From Halichondria panicea (Eukaryota; Porifera; Demospongiae; Suberitida; Halichondriidae), in NCBI RefSeq assembly GCF_963675165.1, contig NC_087392.1:451001-515000 (forward strand): a stretch of 64,000 nt of DNA, written 5' to 3'. Below, piece after piece: positions 10,030 through 22,400 of the stretch; the stretch's first letter is position 1, and each line of letters starts with the position of its first letter. The position numbers were made by a program, and so were the translations under genes. Under the pieces are notes generated by a model. The model was given only the letters and a program-made list of their open reading frames with translations. It was not told the origin of the DNA and did not search any database.

Positions 10030-11993
10030 CTATTTGTTCTCAGTTGTCATGACAATCTTGCCGACTCCATAGCCTCCTAGTCTGCCTAGTTCCTCACACA
10101 CTTGATCCAGGATGATAGTCTTGTACACATACGGCCTGGGAGCGGGGTTACGATCCAGCTGTCAATACAAGTATACCTCATCATAACACACTCACTTCAG
10201 AGTACCATTCTCCAGTCTTGATGCTATACTGGTCAGCATGTCCAGATAATCTCCTTGGTTAGCTCCCGACAATGTCCATCCTGGCTCAAAGAGGAAGTGA
10301 AGCGAAGCCCCTTTCATTAGTAGCAGTTGTGAGTCAGGGGGGTCCAATTGAAGAGCCGGCTCTCGAGTCACCCACTGACCCCTCGTTGCTAGGCAACTAA
10401 TGAGCTGGTGTTTTCTCGGAGGAGGGGGGATTGTTTGAGTGTGTGCCTGATCCTCGTACTCGTACCTGTACCGCTCATTCTCCAGTTGTCTCCGTAGTGA
10501 CGCAGAGTCCACAAGAAAGTCAGAGAGAACGTAGTTAGGAGACACTGTATGGGTGTGTGGTGTGTGTGTGTGTGATGTGTGGTGTGTGGTGTGTGTGTGT
10601 GTGTGGTGTGTGTGGTGTGTGTGTGTGTGTGGTGTATGGTGTGTGTGTGTGTGGTGTATGGTGTGTGGTGTGTGGTGTGTGTGTGTGTGGTGTGTGGTGT
10701 GTGGGGGGCTTACCTCCGGCATCAATAATACAGTTAACTCCTAAACTTCCAGTTTCCTGGAGACACACATCGACAAGATTTGAAGTGGAGCTCAGATCAA
10801 CAAGTTTCACTGCACATAGCAAATGCAAATAAGAACACTTCACACTAGTTAACAATAATAGGTAGCAACTCACATAATGAAAGATGCAGTGCTTTCAAGA
10901 GAGATGCCTCATCATCATTGTGTACAACAGCAATCACCTACAACATAAAAATCGGCACATATGCAACACACACAAAATGGAATCAACAATTGCTGACCTT
11001 TGCCCCTAGAGCCGTACACAGCTGCAGCATGATGAGCCCCTCCCCCGAGGCAGCTGAACACAGTAGGACAATAGACCCAGCTCCTATTCGACACTGATGG
11101 TGGAGGGCAGTGTAGCCCATAACTCCGCCCCTCATGGTAGCAGCGGCATCCGAGTGACTGACTCCAGACGGCTTCTTCACTAGATAATACTCTGGAAGGC
11201 TGCAATACGCGGCACAACCAGGACACTCTGAATCAAGTGGCAGGATGCCCATTACTTCATCCCCTACACTGAACATGAGCACTGAGGGACCAACTGCGGG
11301 GGAAGGGGAGGGGGAGGGGGAGGGTCAGTCAGCCACACACACACTTGCTTATAATAGCTTCACTACCCTGGCCCCTAGCTCTCGTTCGGTCAGTAAGTCA
11401 CACACACACTTGCTTATAATAGCTTCACTACCCTGGTTCGGTCAGTCAGTCAGTCACACACACACTTGCTTATAATAGCTTCACTACCCTGGCCTAGCTC
11501 TAGCTCTGAAAACATGTCCATATCACTTGTAAGCCCATGACTATACCTTTAGTGACGATTCCTGATATTTCAGAGCCGACAGGAACCTGTTCTGTAGAAA
11601 TACCGAGTTGCGAGAGAAGCTGCAAGAAATAAGAATGGTTATAATTATGGCAACCGGCCATGTACGTGAGGTGTGGTTCGTTAGTTGTTACTACCTTGGT
11701 ATCAACTCTGCTCAGTGCACAGGCCTTGACCTGAACCACCACATCATGGTCCGATAGCACTGGTAGGATAACCTGAGATAACAAAACGGTTAGTAAAGAA
11801 ATGCTGGCTACTGTACTAGATCAAGCTACAAACCTGGGTGTCTGGTAAAGACATGAGAGGGCTGTATAATTATGTATAATTTATCTAGACAGTGTGTTTA
11901 TTGTTTGAATGATCTCACATGATCTTCTACTCGCGGAGTTAGCCTTCTTTGTCCATCAGCAGAGTTGCTGTAAGTCAAGTAGACACCTCTCAT
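10030..11993 (-). CDS. CRYZL1: Quinone-oxidoreductase-like protein 1 (zeta-crystallin-like, MDR family)
   Basis: Eight exons are placed: 11993-11919, 11772-11695, 11619-11547, 11293-10998, 10937-10874, 10809-10714, 10544-10196, 10158-10030, about 386 residues. It belongs to the medium-chain dehydrogenase/reductase superfamily. Matches to human CRYZL1 include VQVKACALS, PVGSEISGIV, GILPLDSE, YTALHH, ETGSLGVNCIIDAGV and LQLDPPDS. The nucleotide-binding region around GSIVLLCSAASGEG lacks a textbook Rossmann GxGxxG, so activity is uncertain, as for the human protein. The last junction is odd. GT-AG splicing of the 37-bp final intron shifts the frame by one base, whereas the conserved frame (LDRNPAPRPY) needs a G just before the donor. 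One missing G (AAGTGAGT instead of AAGGTGAGT) would explain it. Confidence 0.85.
10553..10705. repeat. TG-rich simple repeat in CRYZL1 intron 6
   Basis: About 150 bp of irregular GTGTGTGT / GTGGT repeats fill the intron between the exons ending at 10714 and starting at 10544. A histidine/threonine-rich open frame across it on the minus strand is a by-product of the repeat. Confidence 0.85.
11330..11495. repeat. Three tandem copies of a 55-65 bp unit in a CRYZL1 intron
   Basis: A (CA)n stretch followed by CTTGCTTATAATAGCTTCAC and TACCCTGG occurs three times in a row. The joining pieces (GTCAGTCAGT, TAGCTCT) vary. The array occupies most of the 253-bp intron between the exons ending at 11547 and starting at 11293. 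Confidence 0.8.
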
Positions 11994-12232
11994 CCTCTTA
12001 GTCTAGCTCTCATGCATCATTCATCCTCTCACAACAAGTCTTCACTTTGTTTAGTCAGCATTGAGAACACGCCTCTTCTACCAGCTACGCCCCTCTTTTT
12101 ACCTCTTGGGTAATAAAGGGGCGTAGCTGCTGTATATCAACCACCTCAAAGAGCTAAGCATAAACTACATAAACTAAGTGAGTGTCTATCCCTGTCCTCC
12201 TGATACGTTATGATGCTGGATAGAACACTGAA
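11994..12232. promoter_or_regulatory. Probable shared divergent promoter (CRYZL1 / lefftyrin)
   Basis: The CRYZL1 ATG (11993, minus) and the giant gene's ATG (12233, plus) are 239 bp apart. A short inverted motif, CTACGCCCCTC near 12084 against AGGGGCGTAGC near 12117, could form a stem or a symmetric binding site. Assignment as a promoter is from geometry. Confidence 0.4.
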
Positions 12233-13475
12233 ATGGCCATGAAGATACCCTCAAATCAACACAAAGCCATCACTGGCTTGTTACTCCTTCTACTAATGTC
12301 TGCAGTGGCTCAAGATGCCAGTGAAGCTGGATTATATCCATCCATACAGTTCACTGTAAACCTAGCCACCCAGCAACCTATTAGTGCTACCTCCACTTGT
12401 TCCAGTACCTCCTGCATTAGTGGCGGATGTAGAGTGTGTAATGCATCCTGTCCGCACGGTGCTGACCTCCCCTCGTCCATTGACCTACTGACTGTCGGCA
12501 CTCCAGCTAGTGGAGTGGTAAGTCAACAGTCTGATAAAAGCTACTAACTAAATTTCCGATACAGTGTTAGTTGTAATAAAAGCCTACAACAACACCTGCT
12601 GCTGTACTACTACTGCACAGAGTGATATTGGATCTAATGAGGTTATATTTTTCCCCATTAGACACTGTCTGGGGATGTGTCAGCTAAGGGAGACCTGATC
12701 TACAGTTTTGATGGTGGAGAGGATTCGTTTGTGAGTGTGTCTCAGGCGCTAAGCTTCCAACCCTCCCAGGGATTCACCGTAACAGCATGGGTGCAGCAGT
12801 CCCCTGGCAATGCAGGGTAAGTGCACTCTGACCTAGCACTGGTGTGTAATCCACACAGACACTATGCTACTATAGTAGTGCACTGTAGTAAACTGTTAAT
12901 GCAGTTATGGAATGTGGTAAATTTATGGGAGGAGATAGCTACCCAGCTACTATTAATTTGGAGATTGGTCACAGCAGATAATATATTTTTTCTCTGCAGA
13001 TATATATTTGCAAAGACGACAACTACTGGTCTAACAACATTCTATGCACTGTTTCTGAACTCTTTGGAGCGTACAGCCACCTTTGAGTATCGCCCTGAGG
13101 GCCTTGACGAGGGATCGCGTAGCTTGGTACTACAAGATGTCAGTGTCACAGATGGACTACACCATATTGCCATCTCTGTATACGAGGACAGTGTAGCATT
13201 GTACCTCGACGGTAGACTGCACAGAGCGAGAATGCCTCTGTTAAGAGTACTGGAGGATGGACCAGGAACAGTGGTGATCGGAAGAAGACTGGGAAGCATC
13301 ACTCGATTTCAAGGTAGGCAAAACCTAAACTCATATTTATTGTGGCAAAACCTAATAATTAAAACCCATATCTATTGTCAATTTAGCTCATCGTTTCAAA
13401 ACCAAAGGCTGCGCATGCTCTCTGATATTAATATCATCTTGCATGTTTTTTCCTCTTACAGGTGAAATGCACTCA
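12233..13475 (+). other. Lefftyrin signal peptide and laminin-G-like (concanavalin fold) domain
   Basis: Exon 1 opens with a hydrophobic leader (GLLLLLLMSAVAQ) with a plausible cut after AVA, then a Cys-rich segment. Exons 2-3 and the first codons of exon 4 read as a LamG/pentraxin-type beta-sandwich: FDGGEDSFVSV, FTVTAWVQ, GLHHIAISVYEDSVALYLDG, GTVVIGRR. The WHHIAVTxDGxxxxLYVDG-like core is typical of that fold. Confidence 0.8.
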
Positions 13476-16400
13476 CTGTTCTACTTCAACTCAACGCTAT
13501 CAGACAACCTCATAGCCGACCTGGCCCTAGCACCGCCCACCCTCCACACTCAGCCAGAGTGCCGCTGCCCCCCCTCACATCCTACACCCCTCGAGCAACA
13601 ATGTGAGGACCCGACAGGAACATCAAGAATCCCTCGTCTCAACACTGAATCACATGACCCTACGAGAATAAATGATGGAGATCAGGACACTTGGTGGGAG
13701 AGTGCTATTGGGGAGGCCCCTGTTAATATAACCATCTCATTGGGGGGACTACGAACAGCTGTTGTTGTCGGTGTAACATTTCGCTCACTCTTACCTGAAT
13801 CCATGGTGCTTTACTACTCCACTAATGGTGTGAACTTTGAACCTCGTCAATATTACTCATCGAACTGCTCAAGGTTTAGTCTCCCGGACAATGGCCTCCT
13901 CTCACACACCACAGACGTCAACTGCATCACAACTGCCTCCAGGCCTCTCCCTAATCAGCTGGTTCTGTTCCGCGTCCTCGATGGATCTAACCGCCCTGGG
14001 GCAACAGCGACTGATTATCGCCTCAATATAGACTTGCATGAATTCTCACAAGCTACTCATATTCGATTGGAGCTAATTAACTGGAATTCCGACTCTGTTT
14101 TAGAGAAATATTTTGCCATCAATGAAGTACAAGTGTACGGCCAAGAATGCGTTTGTAACGGCCATTCTGAGAGCTGCGTCGATGCAGTGTGTGCCTGTAG
14201 CCATAACACGGCCGGGGAGAATTGCAAACAATGTCTGCCACTGTACAACGATAAACCGTGGGCCGCGGGTACTCCCTCTTCCTCCAATCAATGTGAACGC
14301 TGTGACTGTAACAACCACTCCCTTTCCTGCTCCTACAACAGCACTGCCGACAATGGAGTGTGTGATAATTGCCAGGACAACACTCATGGTTCCCAATGCG
14401 AATTCTGTATAGACTTTCATTACCACTTGTCAGGGGTTAGCTTCAGCGACCCAAATACATGCACAGCATGTGATTGTCACATGATTGGAATAACGGACGT
14501 TGGTGACTGTGGGAGGAGAGACAATATAGATGGGACTGATTCTGGCCAATGTTTGTGTAAGGCTTTTGTTACTGGTAGAAGATGCGACCAATGTATTGAT
14601 GGTACATTCAACCTAACATCTTCAAATATTGACGGTTGTCATGATTGTAACTGTGATACGAGAGGAACGATAGACGAGAGCATGTCATGTGATCAAGACA
14701 CTGGACAGTGTGAATGCAAGTCTAATGTGATTGGACGCGACTGTTCATCATGTGCTGAGAATCATTTTGGCCTTGAGGGCGATGAAGGTTGTCAACCCTG
14801 TCATCAGGAGTGTACAGAATGTATTGGACCCTCCAACGCTGAATGCCTGGTAAGTATAACAAAACAGTTATAAACTTAGTCGTGTTATCAGTCAACACTA
14901 AATTGTAGCTTTACAAAAGAGCTACTACTTGAATAGGCTTATTATCCAAAATTAAGTTATAGCCGGCCCCGTTAACTCTTGTTCAGGGCTGAAAAATGAC
15001 AAAATTAATTAAGGCCCCGACAAAATTATTTGAAAGATTTATTTCTAAAAATTGTAAAATTTTTTATATTGGATCAACTGGATTAAAATTATGGCCGTTT
15101 AAAGATGTTCAACTACCTTCCCCCCCTCCGTAACGATTGGTTCTTTCAGCTGCCATAACTTGAATTCCGTTGATCCAATTGAAAATTTTTTTTTATTTTC
15201 TGAATGCTTGGAAAGATACCTTTCAAATGGTATCATCAAAGTTCTTATTTGAGATATAAAAGTTTTTGCCCATTTAGCCATACCATGAATAATAGCCCAT
15301 GGTCCAAGGCTGAAAAATGACAAATTAAGGCCCCGACGAAATTTTGGATTGAAATATATCATTTGAAAGGTCTCTTTCTAAGCTTTCAGAAAATCATAAA
15401 AATTTTGAAATTAGATCAACGGTACTAAAGTTATGGGCGTTGGAAGATATTCAACTACCCTCCCTCCGTAATCACATAATTATCTTTGGTTTAATCAATG
15501 GTTCGGGGATTCTTTTAGCTTAAACTTCGTTGATCAAATTGCAACGATTTTTTTTTATTTTCTGCCAGCTTAAAAAGTACCTTTCAAATGGTGGCATCAA
15601 TGTTCTACAATAAATTTATGTGTTCTTTTCATCACCTTTTCCCCCTCTCTCCACTTCAGACATGTCGCAATGTGCTAGACGGAAACTCCTGTGCCCCCAA
15701 CTGCCCTGTGGAGGCGTACTCCGATACAAACGCCACCTGCCAATCATGCAATCAACAATGCCTGTCCTTTTCTGAACAAAGATTTGTCGCAGAAATTCCT
15801 GAGAATTTTATTACAGGGGCGACCCTTATAACGATTGTTGCCATGGATAGACGCACTCTCAACAGACCAATAGAATATTTGATCACAAAAGGAAACGAAA
15901 GACAAATATTTTCAATTAATCCGACCAATGGGATAGTCTCGCTGAGTTCAAACCTCGATAGGGAGACTGAAGAAGCACACACATTTACTGTGAGTGTCTT
16001 TGATGTGGGGACTCCTATTTCCGACCAATCAGCTTCTGTTTCTGTGATTGTCCTGGTGACTGACGTTAACGATGAACAACCTGTGTTTGAACAAGAACTT
16101 TATGATGCTTTTGTGATTGAAAATGCTCCCTCAGGCACTTTACTGGTGACAGTTCTAGCAACCGACCCAGACACTCCTCCCAATGCTATGGTTACGTATT
16201 CTATTGCCCCTGGAGTAACAAGTACTAGCGATTTTCAACTAGATGCTATCTCAGGCGAGCTGATAACCTCTCGATCGTTCGATTATGAAACCGAAACTAG
16301 GTATGAGCTGACGATACTAGCGATGGACAGTGGAGCACAGCCTCTCACAGGAACAACTACAGTACGAGTTACTATTGGCAACATCGATGATGTTAGTCCA

Positions 16401-19400
16401 ATCTTTGAATTCTCTGAATACTTAACTAATATATCAGAAACAGCAGCAATTGGACAATCTGTGTTTACAGTAACGGCAACTGATGTAGATTCCGACGTCC
16501 TCACGTATAATATCACAAATGGAAATGAGGAGAGTATCTTCATTCTCCAGCCAAATACTGGACAACTAACTGTCGCTGCAAGATTAGATTTTGAAACCAC
16601 TCAGATTCACACCCTCACAGTACGAGTTACCGATGGCAACACCCTCCCTGCCACTACCACTATCAGAGTGAATGTACTAAATGTTAACGACGAGCAACCA
16701 ATTTTCTCATCACCTCAATATTCCGTAACTATATCAGAAGACATTTCCCTCAGCTCAACAGTGCTGCATACTAATGCTACAGATAGGGACATTGACTCAG
16801 TGATTGCCTACTCCCTCGCTGGTACTGATGCATTTATTGTCGATGGCTCAGGAAATATCATCACTCAAACCGAGCTAGATTTCGAGGTTCTATCCTCATA
16901 TGAATTTGTGGTTATAGCAACAGATGATGGAGAACCATCACTATCAAGTTCAGCTACCGTGTTTATTCTTGTAACGGATATAAACGACAATCCCCCTATG
17001 TTTATAGACAGCGTTATCACCACTAGTCTCCGCGAGGACGCTCCCATTGACACCATTTTAACCGCACTCTCTGCAACTGACGCTGACTCGGGAAGAAATG
17101 GTCAGATAATTTATTCACTGTTCGAGCAAGGCTCTCAATTTTTCATCAATGCAAGCACTGGAGTGGTGCGTCTACTGCAATCCCTGGATTACGAGACAGA
17201 TGTACGGCACACCGTTATTGTGGTAGCAACCGACCTTGGTGATCCAAACCTCTCCGCTAGAGCTAATTTGACGCTCATTGTGGAGGATGTAAACGACAAC
17301 GCTCCAGTCTTCACAAACCTATTGTACACAGCTGCCGTTGACGAGGATGTTTCCATAGGGACCTCGATTGCACAAGTCTTTGCTACAGACCTTGACAGTG
17401 GAACAAATAGTTTGATTACATTTTCCATTTTGGCCAATAGTGAAATATTTGCGATTGAAATAGACACTGGAATTGTTCGTTTGCTGGCACGTTTAGACTT
17501 TGAGGAACAATCTCAGCACATCCTTACGCTAGTGGCTAGCAACTCGGAGAGCACCCTCCCCCTAATGACCTTTGTCACCCTAACGATCGTAGTCGTTGAC
17601 ACTAACGAAGAAGCACCAATGTTCTCTCTGAGTGAGTACAGTTTCTCTCTGCTCGAAAACCAGGGGTCAGGGGTTATTATCGGAGCTACCAGGGCCACTG
17701 ATGGAGATGGAGGGACAAGTGGTGTTATTCGCTATGCTATCACAATAGGAAATCAGCGTGGCTTATTTGAAATAACGGTGGATGGAGAGCTGGTCACAGC
17801 AGGAACTACTGATAGAGAGCAACAAGATATGTACAACCTTGTTATCGTGGCAACAGATGAAGGAGTTCCACCACTTTCGTCCAGTGCTGATGTTCGAGTG
17901 ATGATAATGGACGTAAACGACTCTCCCCCTCAATTCTCAGTGACCGTCCCCTACACGGCCTCAATATCAGAGAATCAACCCTTAGGGGTCAATATTGTAA
18001 CCTCACCCCCTCTAACTGTCACAGATGCCGATGGAATAGGACCAAATTCTGAAATATTATACTCCATTGCTGATGGAAATTTGGGGAGAGCTTTCTCAAT
18101 AGATGCTCAGACTGGACAGCTGCAAGTGGCGGGAGAGATCGATTTTGAAGTGAGGAGTGAGTACGAGCTGGTGATAGTAGCCATGGACGCTGGAATTCCC
18201 CCCCTCTCAAGCAGTGCTATTGTTATGGTGCAGATTATTGATGAGAATGACCACCAGCCTCGAGTGGATAATGTCTCTACAATACTATTATTCACTGAAG
18301 GAATGGATTTTTTGGTCGTAATGCCTCGAGTGATAGTCACGGATGAGGACACACTTGGGCTACGCCAACTCACATTGTCCCTCTCTGCCCCAGGACTCAG
18401 TATTGGGAATGTTGGGTCTCTCTTCTTTGAAGGCTCTCTGCCCCCCTCTGTAACCACGAGCTCACAAGACAATGGACGGCTGCTGGATGTGACTGGAGTA
18501 TTTTCTGATGATGAAGCAACTCAAATTCTACGTGCTCTCGCCTTTAGAAACAATGATTTGGAACCAGACCTTCCATCAAGACTGGTACAGCTGCAAGTGT
18601 TTGATGGCATTTTTACCACCTCTCTCCAAATTGAAATACGATTCGAATTGATAAACGACAATTCACCGACCATTGATCTGGATACAAGCTCACCTGGCAC
18701 TGGTTTCAACGCTGTATTTGTGGAGGGTGGAGCACCTGTAGCCCTCACTGGAGACGTTGCCATTAGCGATGCCGATAGCAATGCAGAGGGCATTGTATCA
18801 CTGACAGTGGAACTCTTGAATGCTCAAGATGGCTTCCTAGAGAGGCTAATATTCACCTCCATACCTGACCACCTCGCAGTGCAGAGCAGTGGAGCGTTTA
18901 ATCACACTCTCACCATCTCTTCCCGTACACCATTAGAGTTTTCATTCTCTGAGTCACTCCTGACCGCCCTTACCTATGTCAACCTTGCTGACGAACCACA
19001 AGCCATGCCTACTCGGACTGTACGCATCACCCTTAGCGATGGAGAACTCAGTAGCCCACCAGCTGTGAGCTCTGTAACGCTCACTCTTGTGAACGACCCT
19101 CCACGTCTAAACCTTGGCAACAATCCTGACTACCAAGTGGAGTTTGTTGAAGGACAAGGTTCTGTAATTACTACAGGAACCAACTTTACGTTATCTGATA
19201 GCGATAACGATATGCTTCAGAATGCAACAGTGACCCTTGTGAACCCTGCTGATGGAAATGGAGAAATGTTTATCATTGATAGTGCAAATACTGAGTTAAC
19301 GATATCAGCCACTGAGCATACAATCACCGTATTAGGGCCTGCTTCGATATCCTCATTCTCAAATGCTATACGATCTGTTCGCTACAACAACATCTTGCAG

Positions 19401-22400
19401 AGTCCAAGTCCAAACATTCGAGAGGTTGTCTTCACCGTGTCTGATCTAGAGAGCACAAGCTCAGCTGTCACCCTCGTCTCCTTCAGTCTTCTTAACGACC
19501 CCCCAGTGTTGGACCTCAATGGACCCCACCCTGGGATAAACTACCAGACGGACTTCGTTGAAGACTCGCTTCCTATTGCTATCAGCAGTGAACTAACTCT
19601 AAGAGATGTTGACAGTCCCTCACTCCAGCTGGCTACTGTCCGACTATTCTCCACTCTGGACAATGAATCTGAGGGTCTATCTATCACCAGTAATGCAGGG
19701 GGTGCTCCTTTAATTACCGTGTCCCCCACGGAAATTATCATACAGGGAGCTGCAACAGCTGCCATGTATGCTACTCTTCTGCAAAGCCTCCGTTATTATA
19801 ACAACGAGGCAGAACCTTCTGAAGGAATAAGAAGAATAGAATTTGTTGTGAGCGATGGAGAGGTCAATTCAACTGTCGCTGTGACAACAGTAACTGTCCG
19901 ACAAGTTAACGATCCACCTGTACTTGTACTAAACAATGGAATACCATTTGCAGTGGTGTATATTGAAGAGTCTCCAGCCGTTGCTATAGTGAGCAGCGAA
20001 CCTATTGCCATCCAAGATGCTGACAACAACACATTCAGCACGCTACTTGTGAGCATCTTCAACGCCTTGGACGGGAGTTCTGAGTTGCTAGGCTACCAAG
20101 ACCCGAGTGATGACCTCTCCCTGGCCGTATCTCAAACTATCCTCCCACAACTTTCTCAGATCCACTACCAGTTCTCGTTCAGTTTGCAATCTTCCACAGC
20201 GGCCAACTATCAGAGTCTCATCTCCTCACTCACATATCGTCATAGTTCCCAGGAGCCGACCGCTGGTACTAGAGAAATCGATATCTCCCTTAACGATGGT
20301 GTGGACTCAAGCCTCTCACAACAAACCATGGTTACAATTGAATTACTTAACGATAATGCACCGATATTTCAGCAATTGTTCTACCAAGTACAAGCTCGCG
20401 AGAACGTTGCTAACATCACTGCAGTCACGGTCCTAGCAACAGACGACGATTCAGCCCGAGGCGATTTCTCCGAACATGGAACTGTTATCTACTCGATTGA
20501 ATCTGGTAACGAACAGGGGTTCTTCTCAATCGATCCCCTCTCTGGAGTAATTCGTCTGGTGGTTCCATTAGACAGAGAAGAGACAGCCATTACTCCTGTG
20601 CTGATGGTGAGGGCTATCAACGTTGTCCCTCTAAACAACCCTCTCGCTGTGTACCCTTCAAGTTTTGTTCTTGTAGCTGTGGCTGATGTGAATGATAATG
20701 GACCACAATTTGTGGAGGTGTCTTATGAGTACAGTGTTGATGAGCATTCAGTAGGTGGTGTGTTTGTGGGTGTGGTCTCTGCAACAGACGCTGATGTCGG
20801 AAGTAATGCTGAGATACAGTACACAATTGATAGCGGAAATATAAACTCTGTATTCCAAATTAACCATGATACTGGCGTCATTTCAGTTGCCAACAGCAAC
20901 CTATTGGATCGGGAATCTGTGGCACAATATATGCTAACAATTACTGCCAGAGATGGGGGAACTCCTGCAATTAGCAACACTACAATTGTCACTGTAACTC
21001 TCAATGATATTAACGATCAGCGACCGAGGTTCACAGCTGATCAGTACTCAGTAACCATTCCTGAGTCTGCAAGTGTTGGATTCTCAGTGCTAACTCTAAC
21101 TGCCACAGACCTTGATACTGGCTCTAATGCAGAGTTAATGTACTCGCTAGAAGGAACTACTTTCTTTGCAGTCAACCAAAGCTCCGGACAACTAACTACC
21201 CTCTCCCCACTGGACCGGGAAAGCTCAACCATGCATGCATTCATTGCTGTAGTAATGGACAGGGGCTCCCCCCAGCTCTCCGCCACAGCTCAAATATTGA
21301 TCACACTATCAGACGTCAACGATAACCACCCCCTGTTTCAACAAGGGAGCTACTCCGGCAGTGTTATTGAGAACGCACCAGCTGGACAGTTTGTGCTCAG
21401 TGTTACGGCCTTTGATGCTGATGCAGGCTCCAATGCTATGGTTACCTACTCACTGAATGGAACCACCGACTTCCAAATAGACCCTCAAAGTGGAATCATT
21501 GTAACCTCCGCTCCACTTGATAGGGAAACCATTCAACTGCAACAGTTCTTTGTAGTTGCACAAGACAATGGGGAAATTCCCTTACAGAGTGTTGTGGGCG
21601 TATCTGTTGCGGTATTGGACACTAACGATAACAGTCCACAATTCTTTGAGGCTAGTTACTCGGCACAAGTGTTGGAAAACTTACCAGCTCCACAAAACGT
21701 TTTGACAGTGGAAGCAAGAGATGAAGACGACGGCTCTAATGCTGTAATCAATTTCCGCCTTGTGAGTGGCGAGAATGTGTTTGCAATAAACCCAACCACT
21801 GGAGAGGTTATTACACGCGTGAGTTTAGATCGTGAAAAAACGTCACTGTACGAGCTTTTAGTGGTTGCTATGGACAACGGAGCACCACCACAAAGTTCAA
21901 CCGTGCCTCTGGTGGTTAGAATATTGGATGAAAATGAACCTCCAATGTTTGACACTACCAGCTATTCGTTCACTGTGAGTGAGGGTACAGTTAGTGAAGT
22001 TGGAATGGTATCGGCATCTGACCTGGATGAGGGTTCAAATTCCGATATCACATACTCCATTCGGGAATCTGTTCCCTTCATTGTCCACCCTACCACTGGT
22101 GTGGTGAGTGTGTCCGTTGCTTTGGACAGAGAGACAATGTCGGGCTACAACTTCACCGTGGTTGCGAATGATGGTGGTGGATTATCCACCAGTGTTGGCG
22201 TGGTGATTATAGTCTCGGACATTAATGATGTAACTCCCACTTTCTCACAGCCGAGCTACACAATCTCCTTACCTGAAGATCAACCTTTAACCTGCGGATT
22301 ACTGATATTGATGGCAACTGATAGAGACGTTGGGGTTAATGCTGCCATTACATACAGTCTGAGCAGTGCAGTGTTTGGTTTGGACGTAGCCTCAGGGGGT

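Noticed and set aside
10192..10725. A His/Thr-rich 177-residue minus-strand frame
   Set aside because: The His/Thr part is the translated TG repeat of a CRYZL1 intron; only the part after the acceptor at 10545 is real exon.
15099..15362. Minus-strand open frames in introns 4, 6 and 9 (15099-15362, 34484-34681, 54305-54514) with similar translations
   Set aside because: They are similar because the underlying fold-back repeat is the same. They are short, differently broken in each copy and match no protein family I know.
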